DNA of 52,128 bases from an uncultured Lachnospiraceae bacterium (GTDB lineage Bacteria; Bacillota; Clostridia; Lachnospirales; Lachnospiraceae), in contig CAJTWA010000009.1 of assembly GCA_910580195.1 (NCBI GenBank), positions 1 through 52,128 of the forward strand, given 5' to 3'. The translations under genes were made by a program, and so were the position numbers. Positions 24,662 through 32,481 of the stretch are shown here, in pieces (the stretch's first letter is position 1; each line of letters opens with the position of its first letter). The notes beneath the pieces were generated by a model. The model ran no database searches. It was given only the letters and a program-made list of their open reading frames with translations, and was not told where the DNA came from.

Positions 24662-26395
24662 ATGGACTACAAAAAAATGTATCAGGAGTGGTTGGACAAC
24701 CCCTATTTCGACGAAGCCACCAAGGCAGAATTAAAAGGGATTGCGGCAGATGAGAAAGAGATAGAAGAGCGTTTCTATATGGATTTGGAATTCGGCACCG
24801 CAGGGCTTCGGGGCGTCATCGGGGCAGGGACGAACCGCATGAACATCTATACCGTGCGCAAGGCAACCCAAGGCCTTGCAAATTATATCGCATCGGTAAA
24901 TGGGCAGGCCAAAGGCGTTGCAATTGCCTTCGATTCCCGCAGGATGTCACCGGAATTTGCAGATGAGGCAGCCCTTTGCCTTGCAGCAAATGGGATTAAG
25001 GCCTATGTATTCGAATCCCTGCGGCCTACCCCGGAACTTTCTTATGCTGTCCGCAAATTAGGCTGCATTGCAGGGATTAACATTACTGCCAGCCACAACC
25101 CTCCAGAATACAATGGATATAAGGTATACTGGGAAGACGGCGCCCAGATTACCCCGCCCCATGACAAAGGGATTATGGACGAGGTAAAGAAAGTAACGGA
25201 TTATGCAACGGTAAAGACCATGGATAAGGCAGAAGCCCAGAAGGCAGGCCTTTATGAAACCATTGGGAAAGAGATTGACGACGCATACATTGCAGAATTG
25301 AAGAGCCTCGTGCTGCACCAAGACAGCATTGACGCAGTGGCAAAGGACATGAAGATTGTATATTCCCCGCTGCATGGGACAGGGAACATCCCTGTAAGGC
25401 GCGTCCTGAAGGAACTGGGTTTTGAGCATGTATACGTAGTGCCGGAGCAGGAGCTCCCAGACGGGGAATTCCCAACCGTAAGCTACCCGAACCCGGAATC
25501 CGAAGAAGCATTCCAGTTAGGGCTGAAGTTAGGGAAAGAAGTGGATGCAGACTTAATCCTTGCCACTGACCCGGATGCAGACCGCCTTGGGGTATACGTG
25601 AAGGATTCCAAGACAGGGGAATACCACAGCCTGACCGGGAATATGTCCGGCTGCTTAATCGGCGATTATGTCATCAGCCAGCGGAAGGAAAAAGAAGGCC
25701 TCCCGGCAGACGGCGCATTTATCAAATCCATCGTATCCACCAACATGGCGGACGCCATTGCAAAATACTATGGCATTGCCCTTGTGGAAGTGCTGACAGG
25801 CTTTAAGTTTATCGGCCAGAAGATTCTGGAATTTGAAAACACTGGGAAAGGCACCTACCTCTTTGGCATGGAAGAAAGCTATGGCTGCTTAACCGGGACA
25901 TATGCAAGGGACAAGGACGCAGTCGTGGCATCCATGGCGCTTTGCGAAGCAGCCGCTTATTACAAGACGAAAAATATGACCTTGTGGGACGCAATGCTGG
26001 CGATGTATGAGCGTTACGGCTACTACAAAGACGATGTGAAAGCCATTACCTTAAAGGGGATTGAAGGCTTGGAGAAAATCCAGGCAATCATGAATACCTT
26101 ACGGGAAGATACCCCGAAGGAAATCGGCGGCTACCAAGTAGTTTCCGCAAGGGACTATAAGACGGACACCATCAAGGACATGGCAACCGGCAGCGTAACC
26201 CCTACCGGCCTTCCTTCCTCCAACGTGCTCTACTATGACTTGGAAGGGGACGCTTGGGTATGCGTAAGGCCTTCCGGCACAGAGCCTAAGGTAAAATTCT
26301 ACTATGGCGTCAAAGGCGATTCCTTGGCGGATGCAGATGAAAAATCTGAAAAATTGGGCAAAGAAGTGCTGGCGATGATTGACAAAATGCTCTAA
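24662..26395 (+). CDS. Phospho-sugar mutase (phosphoglucomutase/phosphomannomutase)
   Basis: 577 residues from ATG 24662 (GAGGAGG 6 nt upstream; the longer frame to 24614 has no site). It is an alpha-D-phosphohexomutase, interconverting 1- and 6-phosphates of glucose or mannose and so feeding UDP-sugar, wall polymer and glycogen synthesis. The four family motifs are present in order: the catalytic phosphoserine loop TASHNPPEYNGYK (near 141), metal binding DPDADRLG (near 302), sugar binding GMEESYGC (near 401) and phosphate binding RPSGTEPK (near 536). Length and motifs match the PGM2/PgcA group of Firmicutes. It stands alone with its own promoter. Confidence 0.93.
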   Translation: MDYKKMYQEWLDNPYFDEATKAELKGIAADEKEIEERFYMDLEFGTAGLRGVIGAGTNRMNIYTVRKATQGLANYIASVNGQAKGVAIAFDSRRMSPEFADEAALCLAANGIKAYVFESLRPTPELSYAVRKLGCIAGINITASHNPPEYNGYKVYWEDGAQITPPHDKGIMDEVKKVTDYATVKTMDKAEAQKAGLYETIGKEIDDAYIAELKSLVLHQDSIDAVAKDMKIVYSPLHGTGNIPVRRVLKELGFEHVYVVPEQELPDGEFPTVSYPNPESEEAFQLGLKLGKEVDADLILATDPDADRLGVYVKDSKTGEYHSLTGNMSGCLIGDYVISQRKEKEGLPADGAFIKSIVSTNMADAIAKYYGIALVEVLTGFKFIGQKILEFENTGKGTYLFGMEESYGCLTGTYARDKDAVVASMALCEAAAYYKTKNMTLWDAMLAMYERYGYYKDDVKAITLKGIEGLEKIQAIMNTLREDTPKEIGGYQVVSARDYKTDTIKDMATGSVTPTGLPSSNVLYYDLEGDAWVCVRPSGTEPKVKFYYGVKGDSLADADEKSEKLGKEVLAMIDKML

Positions 26396-26750
26396 GGATC
26401 ATTGGCGGTACGGCGCTGCGTGCTAAGCCGCGTATCATCCGGCCAATGCAGCGGAGGCAGCCGTCTGGCTGAAACTGGCCGGAAGGGGCAGGGCAATCCC
26501 CCTAAAATAACAAAATCCCCAGAATTGTGGAATTTTTCTTGACAAACAATATAAAAACAAGTATAAATATGTGTGTAGGTTATCTAGGCAGAGTAATTTT
26601 ATTCCTGAGAGGCCAGATGCAAATGCAGTACAGCTTGCCGGGAATGTGATTTCGGATATAGATAAAGGCTGAGCATGATTGATGGGTAGTTACTTTGATA
26701 GAATTAAATCCACAATAATTTTAGAAAGAATCCAGAGGAGGAATTTTGTC
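26396..26750 (+). other. Intergenic region and long leader of the HU gene
   Basis: No gene is seen. 26396-26510 has self-complementary blocks (CCGGCCA with TGGCCGG around 26439-26482; CAGCC with GGCTG inside), but no T-run, so it is a weak terminator candidate for the phosphohexomutase. The HU promoter is at 26539-26567, leaving a ~175-nt leader without recognised riboswitch features. Confidence 0.5.
26539..26567 (+). promoter_or_regulatory. Strong sigma-A promoter of the HU gene
   Basis: Consensus TTGACA at 26539-26544, a 17-bp A-rich spacer, and TATAAA at 26562-26567. This is as expected for an abundant nucleoid protein. Confidence 0.8.
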
Positions 26751-27026
26751 ATGAACAAAGCAGAATTAATTGCAGCAATGTCTGAGAAAGCAGAAATATC
26801 CAAAAAGGATGCAGAAAAGGCATTGAAGGCGTTTACAGATGTAGTAGCGGAAGAATTGAAAAAGGGGGAGAAAATCCAGTTAGTTGGGTTTGGTACCTTT
26901 GAAGTGACTGAGCGCGCAGCAAGGACCGGCAGGAACCCGCAGAGCGGCGAAGAAATGAACATCCCTGCTTCTAAGGCGCCTAAGTTTAAGGCAGGAAAGG
27001 CTTTAAAGGATTTGATTAACGCATAA
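26751..27026 (+). CDS. hup: HU-family nucleoid DNA-binding protein
   Basis: 91 residues from ATG 26751 (GAGGAGG upstream), the standard HU length; the open frame to 26679 has no site. MNKAELIAAMSEKAEISKKDAEKAL forms the dimerising helices. VGFGTFEVTERAARTGRNPQSGE is the DNA-binding beta arm with the conserved RNP tip, and FKAGKALKDLIN the end. It is a dimer that bends and compacts DNA. It heads the conserved cluster hup-rqcP-yabP-yabQ-divIC-spoIIE found in many clostridia, but the terminator at 27044-27079 probably ends most transcripts here. Confidence 0.96.
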   Translation: MNKAELIAAMSEKAEISKKDAEKALKAFTDVVAEELKKGEKIQLVGFGTFEVTERAARTGRNPQSGEEMNIPASKAPKFKAGKALKDLINA

Positions 27027-27043
27027 CAGGCTTATGCCATTCA

Positions 27044-27079
27044 AAAGGGGCTTCCTATTTCGGTAGGGGGTCCCTTTTT
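27044..27079 (+). terminator. Rho-independent terminator after the HU gene
   Basis: A 15-nt stem with several G-T pairs (27044-27058 with 27063-27077), a TTCG tetraloop at 27059-27062, and T-rich 3' arm. The partial mispairing suggests some read-through into rqcP. Confidence 0.7.
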
Positions 27080-27119
27080 GTGAAAGCATGGAAGAAAGCA
27101 AATAGAAAGGAAGGAAACC

Positions 27120-27359
27120 ATGAGGCTTGACAAATATCTGAAAGTGTCCCGCTTAATTAAGCGCAGGACCGTAGCAAACGAAGCCTGTGACGCAGGCCGG
27201 GTATCCGTCAATGGGAAAGTGGCAAAGGCCTCCCAAGACGTGAAGGCAGGCGACGTCATAGAGATTGGCTTCGGCACCAAGAACGTGAAAGTAGAAGTCC
27301 TTGCCGTACAGGACACCAGCAAAAAAGAAGAAGCAAAAGAATTATTCAAGTACCTGTAA
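27120..27359 (+). CDS. rqcP: S4-domain RNA-binding protein RqcP (YabO/Hsp15-like)
   Basis: 79 residues. It is a compact S4 domain: MRLDKYLKVSRLIKRRTVANEACDAGRVSVNGKVAKAS, then VKAGDVIEI. In Bacillus RqcP (YabO) works with RqcH in ribosome-associated quality control, binding the stalled 50S subunit between the tRNA sites during alanine tailing. The length and the LIKRRTVANEAC segment match that group rather than larger S4 proteins. An AAGGAAGG site precedes the ATG. It lies between hup and yabP in the conserved order. Confidence 0.9.
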   Translation: MRLDKYLKVSRLIKRRTVANEACDAGRVSVNGKVAKASQDVKAGDVIEIGFGTKNVKVEVLAVQDTSKKEEAKELFKYL

Positions 27360-27364
27360 ATCAG

Positions 27365-27393
27365 GCATAAAACCCCGCCTCCTTCATATATTT
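27365..27393 (+). promoter_or_regulatory. Sigma-E-like promoter upstream of yabP
   Basis: GCATAAA (27365-27371), 13 bp, then CATATATTT (27385-27393), close to the sigma-E consensus. In Bacillus subtilis yabP-yabQ are transcribed by mother-cell sigma-E, so position and sequence agree. Confidence 0.55.
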
Positions 27394-27439
27394 AAAAAGG
27401 ACATCCATAGGCCATGGAATGATAGAAGGAGGTTTTGAT

Positions 27440-27724
27440 ATGGAAGAGAGAGCGGCAGGGGGCAGCCATAAGATTGTAATATCCAACCGGAAAAACGGGG
27501 TATTGAATGGTGTGATAGATGTGCTTTCCTTTGATGTGGGAGAAATTCTGTTGGAAACAGAGCTGGGGATGCTGATGATAAAAGGGAACGACCTTCACGT
27601 AAACCGCCTGACATTGGAAAAAGGGGAAATCGACATCGAAGGGAAAATCGACAGCTTTACCTATTCCGATGTCAAGCCTTCCTCCAAGCAGGGCGAATCT
27701 TTTTTGGGGCGGCTGTTTAAGTAA
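27440..27724 (+). CDS. yabP: Sporulation protein YabP
   Basis: 94 residues from ATG 27440 with AAGGAGG upstream (the frame extends to 27419 without a site). The core HKIVISNRKNGVLNGVIDVLSFDVGEILLETELGMLMIKGNDLHVNRLTLEKGEIDIEG is diagnostic for YabP/YqfC. Known role: needed for normal sporulation in Bacillus, expressed in the mother cell; the molecular function is not settled. It overlaps yabQ by one base (TAATG), so translation is probably coupled. A sigma-E-like promoter lies in front. Confidence 0.93.
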   Translation: MEERAAGGSHKIVISNRKNGVLNGVIDVLSFDVGEILLETELGMLMIKGNDLHVNRLTLEKGEIDIEGKIDSFTYSDVKPSSKQGESFLGRLFK

Positions 27725-28197
27725 TGCAGGTAAGCACAGAAATCTTAAAGGAAACAGACGTCTTAATTGCCTCATTCCTGACGGGGATGGCCCTGTTGCT
27801 GGCCTATGACCTTATCCGCATTATGAGGCGGTTAATCCCCCATAAGCCGTGGGCCATGGGAGCAGAAGACCTGCTGTTTTGGGCCGGGAGCGCAGTCGCC
27901 CTGTTTGCCATGCTGTACCGGGAAAACAGCGGATATATCCGGGGCTTTGCCATTGGCGGCGTCCTCATTGGGATGCTTGCCTATAACCTGCTGCTGAGCG
28001 CATGGGTGGTAAAGGGAAGTGTATTTTTGCTGGAAAAGGCGCTGTTTTTGGCAAGCAGGCCGCTGGTTTGGACAGCCCGTTTGCTGAAAGGCCCCTTTGG
28101 CCGCCTGAAAAAGCTGGTGAAAAAAGTCTTACGGTTTTTCAAAAAACAATTGAAAAAACTCTGGAAAGCAGTTAGAATGGGAGTGTGCAAGCTATAG
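27724..28197 (+). CDS. yabQ: Spore cortex protein YabQ
   Basis: 157 residues. It is a membrane protein: hydrophobic segments around residues 12-32 (LIASFLTGMALLLAYDLI), 48-62 (DLLFWAGSAVALFAML) and 70-90 (FAIGGVLIGMLAYNLLLSAWVV), then a Lys/Arg-rich amphipathic C-terminus (KLVKKVLRFFKKQLKKLWK). YabQ localises to the forespore membrane from the mother cell and is required for cortex formation in Bacillus. The start overlaps the yabP stop by one base. The end is followed by a ~230-bp repeat-containing gap before divIC. Confidence 0.9.
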   Translation: MQVSTEILKETDVLIASFLTGMALLLAYDLIRIMRRLIPHKPWAMGAEDLLFWAGSAVALFAMLYRENSGYIRGFAIGGVLIGMLAYNLLLSAWVVKGSVFLLEKALFLASRPLVWTARLLKGPFGRLKKLVKKVLRFFKKQLKKLWKAVRMGVCKL

Positions 28198-28228
28198 CAA
28201 ATATAGCAAAGGCCGTATGCCGTGTAAA

Positions 28229-28370
28229 TGGCAAGGATTGCGGCAAAGCTGCAGAACTGGGTAGCGGTAGCCGGGAGAGAGCCAAAGGGATGGCAAAGAT
28301 TACGGCAAAGCTGCAGAACTGGATGGCGGTGCATAGAGGCAGCAGCCGGGAGAGTGCCAAAAGGCAGGGA
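28229..28370 (+). repeat. Two ~62-bp repeats between yabQ and divIC
   Basis: Units begin at 28229 and 28291 with TGGCAARGATTRCGGCAAAG, CTGCAGAACTGG and GCCGGGAGAG blocks; the second carries a ~12-bp insert. The whole stretch stays open in the divIC frame back to a GTG at 28185 inside the end of yabQ. Confidence 0.75.
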
Positions 28371-28424
28371 TATGGAAATCAGGAAAGGAACTGGGATAAA
28401 AGCAAAATAAGTGAGGGCAATGGA

Positions 28425-28775
28425 ATGGGAAAACGTGAAAGGGCACGGAAATCAAGCGCCGAAAGGACCCGGATGCGCAGGCGCAGCAGGCAAAATAAGT
28501 CCAGCATGGCCTGCATTTCCTTAATTGTGCTGATGCTGGTAGGCGTGATGTCTGTCCAGATTGTTTCTGCCTATAGCAGGAACCAGTCCTACCAAGCGCA
28601 GGAGGAGGAACTAGAGGCACAGCTGGAATCAGAGAAGGCGCGTAAGAAGGAACTGGAAGAATATAAGAAGTACGTGAATACCAAGGAATACATAGAGCAA
28701 GTTGCTAAGGCAAAATTAGGGCTTGTGTACCCCAATGAAGTGATTTACAAGGAAAAAGAGGATTCTGGGAAATAA
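28425..28775 (+). CDS. divIC: Septum formation initiator, DivIC/FtsB family
   Basis: 116 residues from ATG 28425 (GAGGG 7 nt upstream). A basic cytoplasmic N-terminus (KRERARKSSAERTRMRRRSRQNK) is followed by one membrane helix (SMACISLIVLMLVGVMSVQIV). A coiled coil follows (NQSYQAQEEELEAQLESEKARKKELEE), then the conserved end TKEYIEQVAKAKLGLVYPNEVIYKE. This is the DivIC pattern: a divisome scaffold partner of FtsL and DivIB. The frame remains open another 80 codons upstream through a repeat, but those residues are low-complexity and unlike the family. A strong terminator follows. Confidence 0.9.
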   Translation: MGKRERARKSSAERTRMRRRSRQNKSSMACISLIVLMLVGVMSVQIVSAYSRNQSYQAQEEELEAQLESEKARKKELEEYKKYVNTKEYIEQVAKAKLGLVYPNEVIYKEKEDSGK

Positions 28776-28818
28776 CGGGATCCTCCATCAAAAACTTTAA
28801 TTTCTTAAAAAACCCAAA

Positions 28819-28861
28819 CCCCTTAGAATCGCCATAAGCAGCGGTCCTAAGGGGCTTTTTG
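28819..28861 (+). terminator. Rho-independent terminator between divIC and spoIIE
   Basis: CCCCTTAG (28819-28826) pairs with CTAAGGGG (28847-28854), with an inner ATCGC/GCGG extension and a T-run at 28856-28860. It separates the vegetative divIC transcript from the sporulation-controlled spoIIE. Confidence 0.88.
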
Positions 28862-28890
28862 TCTAAAAGTTTTTGGAAACTTGCCTTTGG

Positions 28891-28924
28891 TTTGACAAAC
28901 ATTTTAGGCAAGCCTTTTTATAAT
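28891..28924 (+). promoter_or_regulatory. spoIIE promoter: 21-bp spacing with an overlapping Spo0A-box-like site
   Basis: TTGACA at 28892-28897 and TATAAT at 28919-28924 are both consensus, but 21 bp apart instead of 17. In Bacillus subtilis spoIIE and spoIIG promoters are sigma-A promoters with 21-22 bp spacing that need Spo0A-P. TTTGACAAA at 28891-28899 is, on the minus strand, TTTGTCAAA, one base from the 0A-box core TTTGTCGAA, and overlaps the -35. Confidence 0.75.
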
Positions 28925-28983
28925 AACTCCTGCACGCCCGGCAAGGGACAGGCAGCAGCCGGGCAGAAAAGGAGGATAGGATT

Positions 28984-30849
28984 ATGAATGGCAAAAAAAT
29001 GAATTTAGCAAAATGGAAAGAAGTTGCATTATATGGGGCGGCAATCGCAGTGTCCAAGGGGGCATTTGCAGGGTGTTACCCGCTGGTGCCGGGATTTTTC
29101 GCGGCCTGCTTTATGGAAGAAGTGAACCGGACGTTGCTCTTTCTGTTCAGTATATTCGGCATGGCGCTCTTTGTGCCGGTGCAGGCGATGGCGAAGTATA
29201 CCATGGCGCTTTTGGTGACGGCGGTGGTGGTGAAGCTGGTGGAGTGGGCAAATAAGGGCTGCCGCACCTACACAGGGGCATGGGCGGCTGGCTTAAGCGT
29301 ATGTTTGCTTACCATTGCAGGGGAACTTCTGCAGGTGCGGAACCGGGCGGTAGTCTGGATGGGGATTTTAGAAGCCGTGCTGGTTGGCGGGATTGTGCTG
29401 GTGATTGCCCCCATCCTGCACCGGTTCCTCGAAGGGGGGATGCCTGTGGCCAAGGTGCATGAGCCGCCCGCCCTGACTGCCCCGGAGCAGGGGGAAAAAT
29501 TGCAGACTTATGCAAAATCATTTAACGGGCTCTCCCAGATTTTTTCCCAGATGGAAAATTTCAGGCAGAATATTGAGCCGGAGGAAATGGGGAAAATGCA
29601 GCAGGAGATTGCCGGGAAGATATGCATGTCCTGCGACCAATGCGCCATCTGCTGGCAGGAAGAATCCAGCCCCATGTACGACCTTTTTTTCCGCCTGTTC
29701 CATTCCATTGAGAAACGGGGGCAGGCGGAGGACGCCGTGCATCAGGAGCTTTCCGGCTACTGCCCCTATTCTGACAGCATCATAGAAGAAGCTGTTGGCA
29801 TCTTTGAAAAGGCGAAGCTGAACCTTGCGTGGTACAACCGCCTGCTGGAAAACCGGGGGATCATTGCAGAGCAGCTAGACGCCATGGCCTATATTATGGA
29901 GGACTGCGCCCATGAATTTACGGATGTCAGCAGCCGGGAAGGGAAACTCCTAGGGGCAGTGAAATACAGGCTGAAAGAGCATGGCATCGTGGCAAGGCAG
30001 GTGCGCCTGTATGAAAGGCGGAATGGGAAAATGTCCCTGCAGATGCATGCATCCTCCAAATGGGGCAACTGCGTGCCGGTAAAGGAACTTGCAAAGGCGG
30101 TGAGCCAAGGGATGAGGCTTGACATGGTTCCGGGGAAATACGTTCGGAACATGGTGGGGAAGGAAGAAACCTTCCTGACTTTTGAGGAAGATACGCTGTT
30201 CCACGCGCTGCAAGGGGTGGCGCGGCTGACAAAGGACGGCGCGCAGGTGTCCGGGGACAGCTTTTCCTTTCTGGAACTGGATGGCGGGGAGTGCGTGATG
30301 GCCCTGTCCGATGGGATGGGTTCTGGAATCCGTGCTTGTAAGGAAAGCGAAATGGTGATAGAGTTAATAGAGAAGTTCCTAGAAGCAGGGTTTCGGAAAG
30401 AAACGGCGATCCGCATGATGAATTCAGCTATGGTGATCCAAGGGGAGGAAGGGATTTTTTCTACCGTGGACTTGGCGGCCATGGACTTGTATACAGGAAA
30501 ATGTGAGTTTTATAAGATTGGGGCGGCTGCTACCTTTATTAAGAGAGGCACGAAAGTAGAGTGCATTTCTTCTGGGACCCTTCCGGCAGGGATGTTCCAT
30601 CAGCTGGAAATTGACCGGGAAACACGCCAGTTACAGGATGGGGATTTTATCATACAAGTGACGGATGGGGTATTGGATGACCTGCATGTGGCTTCGCCGG
30701 AGGAGGCGATGCAGGAGATTTTGGAAAATATTGAAACAAATAACCCGGGGCAGATGGCAAAGCAGGTGCTGGAGCATATTCTTTTATATACTGCGGGGAA
30801 GGTGCCGGATGATATGACGGTGCTGGCAGCAGGGATTTGGGAGAAATAG
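28984..30849 (+). CDS. spoIIE: Stage II sporulation protein E, SpoIIAA phosphatase
   Basis: 621 residues, shorter than the ~827 of Bacillus. An N-terminal membrane part (about residues 10-150, five or so hydrophobic segments) is followed by a central linker with a Cys cluster (CMSCDQCAICW near 217-227) and a C-terminal PP2C-type phosphatase domain (about 415-620). Metal-binding motifs are GDSFSFLELDGG, ALSDGMGSG (near 440) and VTDGVLDDL. SpoIIE sits at the asymmetric septum and dephosphorylates SpoIIAA to activate sigma-F in the forespore. The start has a perfect AAAGGAGGAT site. It has its own Spo0A-type promoter and is followed by tilS, hpt and ftsH as in many Firmicutes. Confidence 0.95.
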   Translation: MNGKKMNLAKWKEVALYGAAIAVSKGAFAGCYPLVPGFFAACFMEEVNRTLLFLFSIFGMALFVPVQAMAKYTMALLVTAVVVKLVEWANKGCRTYTGAWAAGLSVCLLTIAGELLQVRNRAVVWMGILEAVLVGGIVLVIAPILHRFLEGGMPVAKVHEPPALTAPEQGEKLQTYAKSFNGLSQIFSQMENFRQNIEPEEMGKMQQEIAGKICMSCDQCAICWQEESSPMYDLFFRLFHSIEKRGQAEDAVHQELSGYCPYSDSIIEEAVGIFEKAKLNLAWYNRLLENRGIIAEQLDAMAYIMEDCAHEFTDVSSREGKLLGAVKYRLKEHGIVARQVRLYERRNGKMSLQMHASSKWGNCVPVKELAKAVSQGMRLDMVPGKYVRNMVGKEETFLTFEEDTLFHALQGVARLTKDGAQVSGDSFSFLELDGGECVMALSDGMGSGIRACKESEMVIELIEKFLEAGFRKETAIRMMNSAMVIQGEEGIFSTVDLAAMDLYTGKCEFYKIGAAATFIKRGTKVECISSGTLPAGMFHQLEIDRETRQLQDGDFIIQVTDGVLDDLHVASPEEAMQEILENIETNNPGQMAKQVLEHILLYTAGKVPDDMTVLAAGIWEK

Positions 30850-30948
30850 CGGAGGAGGGGAAGCCTTTGGAACCGGACGGCAGTCCTGCATGTTGCGCAA
30901 TAGAAGGATTCCGCATATATTTGGGAAATAAGGTTTAGGGAGAGATAG

Positions 30949-32481
30949 ATGCAAAAGAAAGTCATCCGTTTTATGGAAGAACATCATATGGTAGAAAAGG
31001 GGGATTGCGTTTTAGCGGCGGTTTCTGGCGGGGCGGATTCCCTCTGCCTGCTGCTGGTGCTGCTGGGGCTTAGGCAGGAGTGGGGTCTGCGGCTGTGCGC
31101 CGTCCATGTGGAGCATGGGATACGGGGGGAGGACAGCTTGCAGGATGCCCGGTTTGTGGAAATGTTTTGTAAAAACCATAACGTGCCGTTGAAAATCTTC
31201 CGCTGCAAGGCAGAAGCTTATGCCAAGGCGCATAAAATGACAGTGGAGGAGGGGGCAAGGGCCCTGCGTTATGGATTTTTTGAACAGGCGGAGGAGGAGT
31301 TTGGCGCGGACAAGGTGGCAGTGGCCCACAACCAAGAGGACTGGGCGGAAACCATGCTGTTCCATCTGGCGCGGGGGACTGGGCTGAAAGGCATGTGCGG
31401 CATCCCGCCGGTGCGGGGCAATATTATCCGTCCCCTGCTGTGCGCAGGGAGGGAGGAAATCGAGGGGTACCTGTCTGCAAGAGGGCAAAGTTTCTGCCAA
31501 GACAAAACAAATGGGAAACTCCTATATGCAAGGAATAAGCTGCGCCATCAGGTGTTCCCTGCCTTGAAAGAGATAAATAGCCAAGCAGCCGCCCATATGG
31601 CGGGCGCCGCCTGCCTTGTGGCTGAAGCGGTGGAACTGGTGGAAGATTACACCCTTGAGGCGGCAAAAAAATATGCCGTCCCAAAGAAAGGGGGACTGGC
31701 GGTTTCCATAGGCATCTTAGATGAAAAACCGATTATCCAGAAATCCTTGCTCCATAAGGCCATTTCAGAAGCAGCCGGGGGCAGCCGGGACATTTCCGGG
31801 TTCCATGTGCAGCAGCTTCTCGGCCTGTTTGGGAAACAGCCGGGGAAAATGCTGGATTTTCCTTATGGGATCCGGGCAGAGCGGGTGTACGAAGGCGTCC
31901 TGTTAAAAAAACGCGGATGCATGCCAAACCAGCATTTATCCGCAGGAAAAAAGAGATTCCAAAGGGAAACAGAGGGCGGTATGCCAGAGCAGCGTTTTTT
32001 TGCAGAAGGAGAAACAAGGGAAGGCAGCGCGCCAATGCAAAATCCTGCTGCAGAAGAAGGGACGGGGCATTTAGCCGGGCAGTTTTGGGAGCTGCCCATC
32101 AACGGAACCTTGGAAATCCCTGCCTTTGGGTATGAAATTCGTACCAAAATATTGGAAAATCATTTTCAAAATGAAGAAATTCCCAAAAAGATGTATACGA
32201 AATGGCTGGATTATGATAGAATAAAGGGCAACATGCATTTGAGGACCCGTCAGGAACAGGATTATTTTGTCATCAGCCCAGACGGGCGGCAGAAGAAACT
32301 GAAAAAATATTTCATAGATGAGAAGGTGCCGAGGCAGCAGCGGGGGCAGGTCCTGCTCCTTGCAGAAGGGCCGCATGTGCTCTGGGCCATTGGCGGCAGG
32401 ATCAGCGAAGACGTGAAGGTTACAGAAGAAACCAAAAGGGTTCTTGAGATACGAGTATATGGAGGAAACATTCATGAGTGA
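30949..32481 (+). CDS. tilS: tRNA(Ile) lysidine synthetase
   Basis: 510 residues. It adds lysine to C34 of the CAU-anticodon tRNA(Ile), using ATP, and is essential in most bacteria. The PP-loop AVSGGADSLCLLLVL is at residues ~23-37. The substrate region VEHGIRGEDSLQDARFVEMFC and VAVAHNQEDWAETMLFHLARGTGLKGMCG follow, and the C-terminal domain has KYFIDEKVPRQQRGQVLLLA. Between residues ~320 and 375 there is a low-complexity stretch rich in Gly, Glu and Gln (GKKRFQRETEGG, EQRFFAEGETREG) that looks like an insertion of locally repeated sequence. The stop overlaps the hpt start by 8 bases. Confidence 0.93.
   Translation: MQKKVIRFMEEHHMVEKGDCVLAAVSGGADSLCLLLVLLGLRQEWGLRLCAVHVEHGIRGEDSLQDARFVEMFCKNHNVPLKIFRCKAEAYAKAHKMTVEEGARALRYGFFEQAEEEFGADKVAVAHNQEDWAETMLFHLARGTGLKGMCGIPPVRGNIIRPLLCAGREEIEGYLSARGQSFCQDKTNGKLLYARNKLRHQVFPALKEINSQAAAHMAGAACLVAEAVELVEDYTLEAAKKYAVPKKGGLAVSIGILDEKPIIQKSLLHKAISEAAGGSRDISGFHVQQLLGLFGKQPGKMLDFPYGIRAERVYEGVLLKKRGCMPNQHLSAGKKRFQRETEGGMPEQRFFAEGETREGSAPMQNPAAEEGTGHLAGQFWELPINGTLEIPAFGYEIRTKILENHFQNEEIPKKMYTKWLDYDRIKGNMHLRTRQEQDYFVISPDGRQKKLKKYFIDEKVPRQQRGQVLLLAEGPHVLWAIGGRISEDVKVTEETKRVLEIRVYGGNIHE

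Noticed and set aside
30867..30890. Possible fragment of the dispersed element before tilS (ACCGGACGGCAGTCCTGC)
   Set aside because: Only about 15 bp resembles the left flank and end of copy C; too short to call.
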